Part shown: piece after piece, positions 41,283-49,659 of the stretch
Position numbering within the stretch: position 1 is the stretch's first letter
Layout of the letters: the number at the start of each line of letters is the position of its first letter
Source: Streptomyces musisoli
GTDB lineage: Bacteria; Actinomycetota; Actinomycetes; Streptomycetales; Streptomycetaceae
Reading direction: 5' to 3'
Length of the DNA stretch: 64,000 nucleotides
Assembly: GCF_016741855.1 (NCBI RefSeq)
Contig: NZ_JAERRH010000001.1
Coordinates: 124,001-188,000 of the forward strand
The notes under the pieces: model-generated
What the model saw: only the letters and a program-made list of their open reading frames with translations
Database searches by the model: none
What the model was told of the DNA's origin: nothing
Position numbers and translations under genes: made by a program

Positions 41283-43069
41283 GGGCGGCTCCGGTGGGCC
41301 GCGGGCCGGCGGTCCGTCATGCGCTCGTCACTCCTCGGCGTGGCGGGCGCACCCCGGCCCGCCGGGCGTTCGGGCAGGTGGAGGCGGGCCATGACCGCCT
41401 CGGTGCCGGCCGGTATCCGGTCGCGGGTGGCCAGGGACACCAGGATCATGGTCAGGAAACCGAGCGGTACCGACCACACGGCCGGCCAGGCCAGCAGGGT
41501 GTGCGCCCAGCCGTCGGCCAGGGGTCCGGCGATGGTCAGGGCGACCGCGGTGAGGGCGCTGCCCCCGCCGGCGAGGAGTCCCGCGACCGCGCCGGGTGCC
41601 GTGAGCCCGCGCCACCAGATGCCGAGCACGAGCAGCGGGCAGAAGGACGAGGCGGCCACCGCGAAGGCGAGCCCCACCGCGTTGGCGACGGGGAGGTTGC
41701 CGGCGGCCAGGCTCACCGTGACGGGCACGGCGACCGCCGGCAGCGTCGCCGGCCGGAAGTGGCGGACGCCGAGCGAGGGCAGCACGTCCTGGCTGAGCAC
41801 GCCCGCCACGGAGAGGGTGAGCCCGGAGGCGGTGGACAGGAAGGCGGCACAGGCGCCGGCGGCGATCAGCGCGCCGAGGAGGTCGCCGCCGACGCCTCCG
41901 ACGAGACGTTCCGGCAGCACGAGGACGGCGGCGTCCGTGTTGCCGGTGAGCAGCAGGTCGGGCGCGTAGAGCCGGCCGAGGAGACCGTAGAGGGGCGGCA
42001 GCAGGTAGAAGCCGCCGACCAGGGCGAGCACGATCACGGTGGTGCGCCGGGCGGCGCGGCCGTCGGGGTTGGTGTAGAAGCGGACGAGGACGTGGGGCAG
42101 CCCCATGGTGCCGAGGAAGGTGGCGCATATCAGCCCGTACGTCGTGTACAGCGGGTGATCGTCCTTGCCTCCGGACAGCGGTGCCGCCCAGCTGGAGGCG
42201 CCGCCGCGCCGGCCGTCGCCGCTCTCGCGTTCGGGCACCGGGGCCCCGGGCGGGAACCGGAACGTCGTCCCGGCCCGGATCTCGTGCACTCCGGGTTGCA
42301 GCACCAGGGGGCCGCCGTTGTGGGCCCTGCCGTCCACGGCGCCGGTCACCACGGTCCGCAGCGGCGCGTCCAGCCTGACGCGCACGGTGCTCTCGACGGT
42401 GACCTGCGTGTGCCGGCGGAAGGCCGGCGGCTCGTCCACGGCCCGGGCGGGGTGCGGGTCGCCGTGCCAGGCGATGACCAGGAAGACCGCGGGCACGAGG
42501 AGCGCGGTGAGCTTCAGGCAGTACTGGAACGCCTGGACGAAGGTGATGCTGCGCATGCCGCCGGCGGCCACGGCCAGGGTGACGACCGCGGCGACGAGTA
42601 CGCCGCCGAGCCAGCGCGGTGCCCCGGTGACCAGTCCGAGGGTGAGTCCCGCGCCCTGGAGCTGGGGCAGCAGGTAGAGCCATCCGACACCGACGACGAG
42701 CACGCCGGCGACGCGCCGGGCGGCCTTGGACTCCAGCCGGGACTCGGCGAAGTCGGGCAGGGTGTAGGCCCCGGAACGGCGCAGCGGGGCGGCGACGAAC
42801 ACGAGCAGGACGAGATAGCCGGCGGCGTAGCCGACGGGGAACCAGAGCATCTCGACGCCCTGTGCGGCGACGAGTCCGGCGATGCCGAGGAAGGAGGCGG
42901 CCGAGAGGTACTCGCCGCTGACGGCCATGGCGTTGAGGTACGGCGGGACGGTACGGGAGGCGACGTAGAAGTCGGACGTGGTGCGGGAGATGCGCAGCCC
43001 CGTCGAGCCGATCACCAAGGTGGCGACGATCGCCGCCGACACGGCCACGATGCCGTAGGTCTGGTTCAC
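41279..43069 (-). CDS. sodium:solute symporter (SSS family, acetate/ActP-like)
   Basis: The 596-residue product has about 13 membrane segments. The ISRTTSDFYVASRTVP opening, GEYLSAASFLGIAGL and GMRSITFVQAFQYCLK are characteristic of the ActP/cation-acetate branch of SSS transporters. An extra hydrophilic region of about 100 residues (roughly 225-325) interrupts the membrane core before KDDHPLYTTYGLICATFLGTMG; it is a known feature in this actinobacterial subgroup. GTG at 43069 (VNQTYGIVAV) gives a normal N-terminus. A longer form starting at ATG 43156 would overlap the upstream gene. The substrate is probably a small carboxylate. Confidence 0.88.
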   Translation of the reverse strand: MNQTYGIVAVSAAIVATLVIGSTGLRISRTTSDFYVASRTVPPYLNAMAVSGEYLSAASFLGIAGLVAAQGVEMLWFPVGYAAGYLVLLVFVAAPLRRSGAYTLPDFAESRLESKAARRVAGVLVVGVGWLYLLPQLQGAGLTLGLVTGAPRWLGGVLVAAVVTLAVAAGGMRSITFVQAFQYCLKLTALLVPAVFLVIAWHGDPHPARAVDEPPAFRRHTQVTVESTVRVRLDAPLRTVVTGAVDGRAHNGGPLVLQPGVHEIRAGTTFRFPPGAPVPERESGDGRRGGASSWAAPLSGGKDDHPLYTTYGLICATFLGTMGLPHVLVRFYTNPDGRAARRTTVIVLALVGGFYLLPPLYGLLGRLYAPDLLLTGNTDAAVLVLPERLVGGVGGDLLGALIAAGACAAFLSTASGLTLSVAGVLSQDVLPSLGVRHFRPATLPAVAVPVTVSLAAGNLPVANAVGLAFAVAASSFCPLLVLGIWWRGLTAPGAVAGLLAGGGSALTAVALTIAGPLADGWAHTLLAWPAVWSVPLGFLTMILVSLATRDRIPAGTEAVMARLHLPERPAGRGAPATPRSDERMTDRRPAAHRSRP

Positions 43070-43121
43070 CCGGCGGCCCCCGGTCCGCGGCCGGGTCCGG
43101 GCGGTCGAACACCGTTCACCG

Positions 43122-43484
43122 TCAGGGCCTTTCGAGGTCCACGGTGTCCCGTTCATTGCGTTCGGCGCCTACGACGTACCACCGGCCGAGGACGACCAGT
43201 GCGGGGTAGACGGCGACACCGAGAACGGCCCAGACGATCAGGGCACTGCCCGGCCGGACCCGTGGGTCCGGCAGAGCGGTGAAGGCGAGGGGGAGCAGTC
43301 CGAGCACCCCCACGAGCAGGGCGAACACGGTCGTGCCGAGCCGGAGCTGACGGCGCATCAGTGAGCGGAGGGCGAGGGAGTCGACGGGCTCCGCCGCGTA
43401 CACCCGGGCGGGGCGGGCGGGCCCGTGGGGCGCGCGGGGAGCCCCCGTGACCACTTCACGTCGGGGAGTCCCAGGTACACCCAT
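43122..43484 (-). CDS. small two-TM membrane protein, DUF485-like partner of the symporter
   Basis: The 120-residue protein has a Pro/Arg-rich N-terminus and two hydrophobic helices (LGTTVFALLVGVLGLLPLAF and a second around residues 80-100). It ends in charged residues. Small DUF485-like proteins of this shape precede ActP-type symporters. ATG at 43484 is preceded by GGAGG. The following symporter GTG is 52 bp away, making an operon of this gene, the symporter and the LytS-type kinase. Confidence 0.75.
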   Translation of the reverse strand: MGVPGTPRREVVTGAPRAPHGPARPARVYAAEPVDSLALRSLMRRQLRLGTTVFALLVGVLGLLPLAFTALPDPRVRPGSALIVWAVLGVAVYPALVVLGRWYVVGAERNERDTVDLERP

Positions 43485-43622
43485 GCCGCGTCCTCCGACC
43501 CGCGAAGATCACACTTCGCAGTGGAGTGTACGCACCGGGAAACAAAAGGGACAGCTTCCGGTCAGCGGCCGTTGCCCCCACTGCCGGCCGCGGCCCGCGC
43601 GATGAGCGGATCGCGCGCGAAA

Positions 43623-43650
43623 GGCCGTGCCGGATCACTCCGACACGGCC
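43623..43650 (-). terminator. tRNA-type terminator beside the tRNA-Pro fragment
   Basis: On the minus strand GGCCGTG, a short inner stem TCGGA/TCCGG and CACGGCC form a hairpin followed by TTTCG. It lies 23 bp beyond the 3' end of the tRNA-Pro fragment at 43673. This is where the terminator of the original tRNA gene should be, so it probably was displaced from the intact tRNA by the island. Confidence 0.7.
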
Positions 43651-43672
43651 TCCGACCCGCGTTGTCCGCCGA

Positions 43673-43718
43673 GTCGGGACGACAGGATTCGAACCCGCGC
43701 CCCCTTGACCCCCAGTCA
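43673..43718 (-). repeat. tRNA-Pro 3' fragment, left attachment-site repeat
   Basis: The 46 bp match 49702-49747 (the 3' portion of tRNA-Pro(GGG) including the T arm and half the anticodon stem) with 3 mismatches and in the same orientation. The 5' half of the tRNA is absent. It is the far end of the integrated island. Confidence 0.85.
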
Positions 43719-44235
43719 CCCGCCGCCGGTCCGGAACCGGACGGATTCCCCCGGAACGGTGCGTCTACGTCCGTCCCCGTCCTGGCGCCGTCCGGATCCG
43801 TACGCCCTCGGCCGCTCCTAGCGCGTTCCCTAGCCGATGGCCTAGCGCAGTCCTGGCGACGGTCCGCCGCCTGACCGCTCTCGGTCGTGCACACCTGCAC
43901 GTCGGTGGGTGCCCCTGATCCGCGCCAGGGGCGAGAAGGCCGGGCCGCCAGAGGTTCTGTGGCGCGCGGGACGCCATGCTGCCGCCCCTCTCTCGTCCCT
44001 CGGGAGGGTTGCCACCGAGGACCGTTCCGCTTGTCCGTCGACGGCCGGGGGCCTTCACCTCTCGGTTCACAACCGCCAGCGGCACGGGCATCCGTTCTAC
44101 GGCTGATCTTTCTCGGTCGGGATCATCTACAGCAACCCACAGCTGTCCCGGGAGGGGTCTACACCCATCGGGCCGCGCATGAAGAGCGCGACGGCCGCAC
44201 CCGGGGCGATGGGTGCGGGGGATGCCGCGCGCCGG
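43719..44235. other. non-coding left end of the island
   Basis: I find no supported gene in this 517-bp stretch. It contains several CCTAGC words near 43818-43845 (TCCTAGCGCGTTCCCTAGCC) and a less GC-rich patch at 44100-44140. These could be leftovers of integration or recombination sequences. Confidence 0.5.
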
Positions 44236-44757
44236 TCACATGACGGGGGCGCCGTCTCGGAGGTACAGCGGACGTCCCGCTTCCAGTGCCTTCAGGGCCT
44301 GCTCGAACCGACGTCGCATCCGGTCCCGGAGTCGGTCGGCGGCGTCGGCCGGCTTGACGAAGGCGGCCTCCGATAGCTCTTCGTCGCGTGGACGCAGCCG
44401 GTCGGCCTGGTCCTGGTCGAGCGTGCCGCCGTCGAAGATGAATGCGATCTGGTCGTCCCAGGGGCCGTGTGGGGCGACCCAGTCCACGACCAGCAGCCCG
44501 AGCAGGGTGACGTGCAGGCCGAGTTCCTCGATCAGCTCCCGTCGTACCGCGTCCTCCGGCGGCTCGTTGGCTTCCGCCATCCCGCCGGGGAGGTCCCAGC
44601 CGGGTTTGTAGGTGGGGTTCACCAGCAGCAGCCGCCCGTCCGGGTCCCTCAGCAGCACATCGGCCGCCACGCGCTTGCGGGCCTGCCTGGCGTTGCCCTC
44701 CGCAAGGTAGGCGTTCCAGGCGTCGGTGTCGGCGGGGTCGGGTGCAGTGCGCCTCAT
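44236..44757 (-). CDS. NUDIX hydrolase
   Basis: The 173-residue protein has a complete Nudix box at residues 59-81 (Gly59, Glu65, Arg73, Glu74, Glu77, Glu78, Gly80), with GWDLPGGM just before it. It would hydrolyse a nucleoside diphosphate linked to another group; the substrate is unknown. Its ATG at 44757 overlaps the stop of the XRE-TPR gene by 4 bp. The two are one minus-strand operon at the left end of the island, which suggests joint control. The stop is 517 bp from the tRNA fragment. Confidence 0.92.
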   Translation of the reverse strand: MRRTAPDPADTDAWNAYLAEGNARQARKRVAADVLLRDPDGRLLLVNPTYKPGWDLPGGMAEANEPPEDAVRRELIEELGLHVTLLGLLVVDWVAPHGPWDDQIAFIFDGGTLDQDQADRLRPRDEELSEAAFVKPADAADRLRDRMRRRFEQALKALEAGRPLYLRDGAPVM

Positions 44758-46019
44758 GCGGTGGTGCCTCCCGGGTGCGGCGGGATCAGATCGGCCAGCA
44801 GGAGCATTCTGGCGCGGCGTGCATCATCGAACCGCGCCAGGTACTCCCTCACAAGCGCGTACCCCCGGTGCGGCTCCAGCAGCCGGCGCAACCCGTCGAG
44901 CTGCAGCACGACACGGACCGAACCCAGGGTCGGGCTGGTGCTGAGCAGGTCGTGTCCGACGTGCACCGCGGCGTCGAGGTCGCCCCGGCGCACGTGGATG
45001 TCGACCAGGGTGATCCGGCTGAGGGCCAGCGACCGCGCCCGCCCCGCCTCCCGCAGGGCGACGGCCTGTTCGGCGTGCGTGAGGGCTTGGTCGTACTGTT
45101 CCAGGTCGCGCATGATCAGTGCCGCCTCACCGGCCATGGCGGCGGCGTCGAACGGGCTCAGCCACGGATGATCAGCAGCCGCTGCCGCGTCGAGATCGCC
45201 GTGTGCGGCCTCCAGAGCGCGGGCCGCCGGGGTGCGCTGGGCTGCGCCCGCCAGGGCCCGCGCCTGCATCGTGTGCAGCCGTGCCGTCAGCGCCGGAATC
45301 CGGGGGCCCTGCGCCGCCAGGTCGAGCCCGGTCCGCGCCCATCCCACGGCCCCGGCCGCGTCCCCGGTCTCCCGGGCAAGGTGGCTGCTGCTCGCGGCGA
45401 CGTGGGCGGCCAACGGCATGTCACCGGAGGTTCGGGCGAGGGGGAGCGCGCGGGCGAAGTGCTGCGCGGCACGGTGGTCGTGCCCGGAGTCGTGGGCCAT
45501 CCATCCGGCCATCTCGGTCAGCGCGGCTGCTGCGGCGAACACCTGCGGGCCGCTACCGAGGTCGACCAGCCGGGGAGCCACCCGGTCCGACAGGTGCCGG
45601 ACGACGGCCCCGTACAGCCGGCCGCCGCCGGTCTGCCGGTCAGCGCTGCGGAAGTGGTCCATGGCCACCAGGTCATCCCCGTCCGGCGGCGGATGGTCCG
45701 CCCGCTGATGCTCCGCGGTTCCCGGCGCGGGCTCCCACGACCGGCGGGCCAGCCCCAAAAGATGACCGGGGATGTGGAAGGCGTCGGCGATCTGCTCGAA
45801 CAGGGTCAGTTTCTCTACCCGGCTCTTGCCGTTCATGTAGTCGTACAGACGCCCCTGCGTGATGTCGACGGCCGCAGCGATCCGCCGCGTACTGATACCG
45901 CGCGCATTGAACATCCGGAACACCGCGCCCATGTCCCTCTCGGCGCACGCCCTGATCAGGCGTTCATCCCCGAGGAGACCGGCGACGACCTCACGCGGGT
46001 CCGGTGACAGACGGTACAT
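44754..46019 (-). CDS. XRE-family regulator with TPR-like sensor domain
   Basis: A 421-residue protein with a helix-turn-helix at about residues 40-75 (GISTRRIAAAVDITQGRLYDYMNGK) and then some 300 residues of helical repeats (AAHVAASSSHLARETGDAAG, EQYDQALTHAEQAVALREAG). This layout is common in Streptomyces for peptide- or ligand-responsive XRE regulators. The gene diverges from the ATPase gene. The 235-bp gap carries a GACTCCA/TGGAGTC dyad with an extra half-site 57-87 bp upstream of this start, a good candidate for its own operator. It may control the graspetide genes to the right. Confidence 0.85.
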   Translation of the reverse strand: MYRLSPDPREVVAGLLGDERLIRACAERDMGAVFRMFNARGISTRRIAAAVDITQGRLYDYMNGKSRVEKLTLFEQIADAFHIPGHLLGLARRSWEPAPGTAEHQRADHPPPDGDDLVAMDHFRSADRQTGGGRLYGAVVRHLSDRVAPRLVDLGSGPQVFAAAAALTEMAGWMAHDSGHDHRAAQHFARALPLARTSGDMPLAAHVAASSSHLARETGDAAGAVGWARTGLDLAAQGPRIPALTARLHTMQARALAGAAQRTPAARALEAAHGDLDAAAAADHPWLSPFDAAAMAGEAALIMRDLEQYDQALTHAEQAVALREAGRARSLALSRITLVDIHVRRGDLDAAVHVGHDLLSTSPTLGSVRVVLQLDGLRRLLEPHRGYALVREYLARFDDARRARMLLLADLIPPHPGGTTA

Positions 46020-46075
46020 CTACAACTCCCCCGAGTAGCGAATGGAACCGATGCTAAGGCCAACGCCCGTGCCCT

Positions 46076-46105
46076 GACTCCATGTTGGAGTCACCTTCTG
46101 GAGTC
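46076..46105. promoter_or_regulatory. candidate operator between XRE-TPR and ATPase genes
   Basis: GACTCCA (46076-46082), TGT and TGGAGTC (46086-46092) form a perfect 7-bp dyad. A third half-site TGGAGTC follows at 46099-46105. The arrangement fits cooperative binding by a dimeric repressor controlling both divergent genes. Confidence 0.5.
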
Positions 46106-46253
46106 TCCCCGTCCCCTTCCGCGGGCGTTGACTACCTATCAGCCGCCGGGGAGTGCACCCGTGAACGCGCCCCGGCGGTGCCCCGCCCGCAGGTTTCTCC
46201 CCCGAGGCACGCGGGCGGGGCCTCCCCCCAACCGCCCCGACCAAGGCGTGACG

Positions 46254-46688
46254 ATGACCATGACCGACGATCAGGTGAGACCAGGCCGGCAGCACCCGCG
46301 CCAGAGCATCACCCTCGCGAGCGAGGCCGCCAGCGTTCCGACAGCACGTCAGATACTCCGCGAGGCGTGCACGGAATGGGGCCCGGACCAGGGGGCCGCC
46401 GAGACCGGCGCGCTCCTCATGTCCGAGCTGGTCACGAACGCGATCCGGCACGGCCACTCCCATAGCGTCCGGGTGATCGCGGAACAGCCGGCGCCTGACC
46501 GGCTCCGCGTCGCTGTGGTCGACAAGTCCCGCCACTGCATGCCCGAGCTGCACCATCCCGGGCCGGACGCCTTCGGCGGCCGGGGCCTGCTCCTGGTCGA
46601 CCTGCTTTCCGACCGCTGGGGAACCGACCTCCTTCCTTGGGGGAAGAAGGTCTGGGCTGAGATTCTGATCAAGGCGGACAGCCCGTGA
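46254..46688 (+). CDS. RsbW-like ATP-binding protein (HATPase_c, anti-sigma kinase type)
   Basis: The 144-residue protein is a single GHKL ATPase domain. The N box is SELVTNAIRHGHS at about residues 58-70, the G1 box is VAVVDKSRH and the G2 box is FGGRGLLLVDLLSDRWG. Streptomyces has many such small ATPases related to the anti-sigma kinases RsbW and SpoIIAB; most have no known target. ATG at 46254 has AAGG upstream; ATG at 46260 is also possible. Its stop overlaps the next small gene by 4 bp. It lies between the XRE-TPR regulator and the graspetide cluster. Confidence 0.85.
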   Translation: MTMTDDQVRPGRQHPRQSITLASEAASVPTARQILREACTEWGPDQGAAETGALLMSELVTNAIRHGHSHSVRVIAEQPAPDRLRVAVVDKSRHCMPELHHPGPDAFGGRGLLLVDLLSDRWGTDLLPWGKKVWAEILIKADSP

Positions 46689-46921
46689 CCGGCCGCCACC
46701 GCATGCCCGAACCGGACGGGGTGACCGCCGGGGCGAGCCTGCTGGGCGCTGGCGTCGTCGGTCTCGGCCTGGTGGCGTCGATCGTGACCAGCGAGACCCG
46801 GACCGCCCCAGCCACCGCCGCATACTCCGCACCCGACGCCGAGCCGTCGGCAACCGTCCTTACCGCCGCCCACCTGGACGCACAGCACGCCTGCCGCTGC
46901 GGCCCACGGGCCACCCCGTGA
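46685..46921 (+). CDS. small putative single-TM protein
   Basis: A 78-residue ORF starting with GTG in the stop codon of the ATPase gene. It has one hydrophobic stretch (ASLLGAGVVGLGLVASIV, about residues 16-34) and a Cys-containing C-terminus (HACRCGP). Coupling to the ATPase gene is the main support for it being real. No family is recognised. A large terminator-like hairpin begins 57 bp after its stop. Confidence 0.45.
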   Translation: MTGRHRMPEPDGVTAGASLLGAGVVGLGLVASIVTSETRTAPATAAYSAPDAEPSATVLTAAHLDAQHACRCGPRATP

Positions 46922-46977
46922 TCCCCGCCCCGGGGCCGGTCGCCTGCACGGCCGCCACGCCCCCGCACCCGGCCACC

Positions 46978-47039
46978 GGGGCGGGGACCAGGCCCGCGCA
47001 GTGCACCCGCCGCACCCGCGCGGGCCTGGTCCCCGCCCC
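46978..47039. terminator. 22-bp perfect inverted repeat, strong terminator
   Basis: Arms 46978-46999 and 47018-47039 are exact reverse complements (each containing GGGGACCAGGCC or its complement) with an 18-nt loop. It separates the ATPase/small-protein transcript from the graspetide cluster. The rest of the 46922-47210 gap holds no gene. Confidence 0.85.
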
Positions 47040-47146
47040 CGTCGGGGACCGTCCGGCCGCCTGCCCAATTCCTCTGGGGCGGGCGGCCTCTGAGCCCTCG
47101 GCCGGGGCTCGCTCGTTCACACCTGCCGCCTCGGCCGGGCCCTGTT

Positions 47147-47171
47147 CGCCATCTGGAATCACCAGACGGCG
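47147..47171. promoter_or_regulatory. dyad element 40 bp upstream of the graspetide precursor
   Basis: CGCC-A-TCTGG, AATCA and CCAGA-C-GGCG form a 25-bp interrupted palindrome with one mismatch. It precedes the precursor ribosome site GAAGGAG and is a candidate operator for the cluster. Confidence 0.45.
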
Positions 47172-47210
47172 AGTGACACCGTTGGATCACCTGAGAGACG
47201 AAGGAGACTC

Positions 47211-47477
47211 ATGCAGCAGCCCTTAGCGCCACTGGATCAGGTCGCCCCCTGGGGACTCGGACGCATGCGGCCCTACCCGACTGCGGCCGTCCTCCCCGCC
47301 GCCCGGCCCGTCCTGGACCCGGACACGCAGGTCCCCGCATGGGTCGGCCGCGACGGCGCACCGCTGACGGTGGAGGCCAAGCACAAGCGGTCGGAGACGT
47401 CGCAGGAGACGAGCACGAAGACCAGCCTGGACGGCACCCCGGACCAGGGCAGCGACCAGAACGGGGACTCTGACTGA
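47211..47477 (+). CDS. tgmA: putative graspetide (ATP-grasp-modified RiPP) precursor peptide
   Basis: The 88-residue product has the leader motif of ATP-grasp target RiPPs, VAPWGLGRMRPYP at residues 11-23. Its C-terminal core of about residues 61-88 is rich in Thr/Ser donors and Asp/Glu acceptors (SETSQETSTKTSLDG, then TPDQGSDQNGDSD). An ATP-grasp ligase would join side chains by ester or amide bonds. ATG at 47211 follows GAAGGAG. The ligase gene starts in its stop region (47477). The core contains an Asp-Gly pair, a plausible aspartimide site for the PCMT-type methyltransferase encoded downstream. The exact cleavage site and ring pattern are not known. Confidence 0.82.
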   Translation: MQQPLAPLDQVAPWGLGRMRPYPTAAVLPAARPVLDPDTQVPAWVGRDGAPLTVEAKHKRSETSQETSTKTSLDGTPDQGSDQNGDSD

Positions 47478-48441
47478 TGGCTGTGGGTGGGCCGCCCGTC
47501 CTCGTCGTCACGCGCTTGGACGACGCGACCGCGGACGAAGTGATCACCGAACTGAACCGGCGTCGCGTGCCAGTGGTCCGCCTGGACCCCGGCGACTTCC
47601 CCCGCGAGGTGACCTTGTCCGGCACCTTCGACAGCATCGGACCCGGCGGCGCCCTCGCCACCGGATCCCGGACCGTCGACCTGTGGAACGTCCGGTCGGT
47701 GTACTGGCGGCGGCCCACCCCCTACACCGCCGACCGCGCCATGGACGAGCAGACCGGCCGATGGGCCGTCGAAGAAGCCCGCTACGGGCTCGGCGGCATC
47801 CTCGCCGCCCTCCCCGGCGCCCGCTACCTGAACCATCCCTGGCGCAACCGGGATGCCGAGTACAAGCCGGCGCAACTGGCCACGGCCGCCGCCTGCGGCT
47901 TCACCGTGCCACCCACGCTCATCACGAACGACCCCGGCCGCGTTCGCGCCTTCACCGACGAGCACGGCCCGGTCATCTACAAGCCGCTCAGGGAGACCGA
48001 GTACACCGACGACACCGGCCGCGCCCTGACGGTGTGGATCGAAGACGTCACCCCCGACCAGATCGACCGGCAGATACGCCACACCGCGCATCTCTTCCAA
48101 CAGCGCGTCGCGAAGACCGCCGACATCCGCCTCACCGCCGTCGGCGACCACCTCACCGCCGTCCGCATCGACGGCTCACCCGGCGTGGACTGGCGCCGCC
48201 ACTACGACCGGCTCACCTACACGTCCGTGCCCGTCCCCCGGAGGTAGCCAAGGGCGTGCGCGCCTACCTGGACGCCTTCGGCCTTGTCTTCGGCGCCTTC
48301 GACTTCGGCCTAGACCATGGCGGGGCCTGGCAGTGGTACGAGTGCAACCCCAACGGTCAATGGGCCTGGTTCCCCGATCACATCACCACCCCGATCACCC
48401 GCGTCATCGCCGACCACCTACAGCACGGAGCCCCCGCATGA
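47477..48441 (+). pseudogene. tgmB: ATP-grasp peptide maturase, interrupted by a one-base frameshift
   Basis: The first frame (47477-48247, 256 codons) encodes the N-terminal and central parts of a SAV_5884-type ATP-grasp ligase: VLVVTRLDDATADEVI, VYWRRPTPY, RYLNHPWRNRDAEYKPAQL and VIYKPLRETEY. It ends prematurely at VPVPRR. The remaining 65 codons continue in the -1 frame to 48441 and contain the essential FGAFDFGLDHGG and ECNPNGQW segment, which binds Mg-ATP. Adding one C to the C5 run at 48235-48239 would restore a continuous protein. It is therefore either a real inactivating mutation or a homopolymer sequencing error; without correction the enzyme lacks its active-site Asn residues. Confidence 0.85.
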
Positions 48442-49562
48442 CCGATCCCAGCGCCCTGCGCCGCCAACTCGCCGCCGCTGTTCCCGCGGTCGACCCGGCA
48501 TGGCGTACCGCCCTCGAAACGGTGCCCCGCGAACTGTTCATCCGTGATGGCCTGTTCCAGTTCGACGGCCGCCAGTGGACCCCCGTGCACCGCGACCAGA
48601 CCAACCCCGGCAAGTGGCTGGGGCTCGTCTACCAAGACATCACCTGGGTCACCCAAGTCGACGGCACCACCGCAGCCGACGCGGCCGGGCCCGTCACCGG
48701 CCACCCCACCTCGTCCAGCACGCTGCCGTCCCTGATCGTGCGCATGCTCGACCTCGCGCAGATCCGCGAGGGCGACAAGGTGTTGGAGATCGGCACCGGT
48801 ACCGGCTACTCCACCGCAATCCTCTCCAGCCGCCTCGGCGACAAGAACGTGTACTCCATCGAGTACGACCCGGGCTTGGCCGCCGCGGCGGCCGACCACA
48901 TCCACGCAGCCGGTTACCAGCCCACCCTCATCACCGGTGACGGCCTCGCCGGGCACAAGGACGGCGCCGAATACGACCACATCGTGGCCACCTGCGCCGT
49001 CCGCCACATCCCCCCGGCCTGGCTCTACCAGGTACGCGACGGCGGAACCATCACCACCACCATCAGCGGATGGATGCTGGCCTCCGGCCTCGTCCGCCTC
49101 ACCGTCCACGACGACGGCACCGCCACCGGCCGCTTCCACACCGACCAGATCAGCTACATGCTGGCCCGTCCCCACGAACGGCCGCCCCGGCCCACCTTCC
49201 ACCAGCACCCCGGCACCACGCGTCCCACCCGCGTGAACCCCGCGCTCCTGGAGGACTGGACCGGGCAGTTCCTCGCCCAGCTCGCCGCACCGTCCGCCGA
49301 ACTCGTGACCACCGGCACCGGCGTGGTCCTGGTGGACACCGCCACCGGCTCACAGGCATGGACCGAACCGGCCGGAGACGGCTGGACCGTGCACCAGCAC
49401 GGACCGCTCAACCTCTGGGACCAGGTGGAAGACGCCCTCACCACCTGGCAGAGTGCAGGATCACCCGCACAGACCGGCTTCGGTCTGACCGTAGAACCGG
49501 ACGGCACACAGCGGGTATGGATGAGCGCCCCAGATGGCCCTTCCTGGGACCTGCCCGTGTAG
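48438..49562 (+). CDS. tgmC: PCMT-type methyltransferase of the graspetide cluster
   Basis: The 374-residue protein resembles protein-L-isoaspartate O-methyltransferases. RELFIRDGLF opens it, SSSTLPSLIVRMLDL is a substrate-loop equivalent, and the SAM motif is VLEIGTGTGYS at residues 115-125. A 150-residue C-terminal extension follows that PCMT itself lacks. In characterised clusters such as that of fuscimiditide, this enzyme methylates an Asp of the cyclised peptide, which then closes to an aspartimide. ATG at 48438 overlaps the ligase end by 4 bp. A strong terminator follows. Confidence 0.88.
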   Translation: MTDPSALRRQLAAAVPAVDPAWRTALETVPRELFIRDGLFQFDGRQWTPVHRDQTNPGKWLGLVYQDITWVTQVDGTTAADAAGPVTGHPTSSSTLPSLIVRMLDLAQIREGDKVLEIGTGTGYSTAILSSRLGDKNVYSIEYDPGLAAAAADHIHAAGYQPTLITGDGLAGHKDGAEYDHIVATCAVRHIPPAWLYQVRDGGTITTTISGWMLASGLVRLTVHDDGTATGRFHTDQISYMLARPHERPPRPTFHQHPGTTRPTRVNPALLEDWTGQFLAQLAAPSAELVTTGTGVVLVDTATGSQAWTEPAGDGWTVHQHGPLNLWDQVEDALTTWQSAGSPAQTGFGLTVEPDGTQRVWMSAPDGPSWDLPV

Positions 49563-49659
49563 CACCGCACGCAGCAAGGAGCGACGTGGCCGACCCGGAC
49601 ACCGGCCGATATCTGGCGATTCCCCAGCACCCGCCACCACCTCACCGAGGAACGCCAGC

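Noticed and set aside
43673..43718. Second functional tRNA-Pro gene
   Set aside because: Only the 3' part is present; acceptor 5' strand, D arm and half the anticodon stem are missing, so it is an attachment-site remnant.
43485..43900. Several open frames on both strands around the tRNA fragment
   Set aside because: They run through the tRNA fragment and its terminator, have no family motif and no ribosome-binding site.
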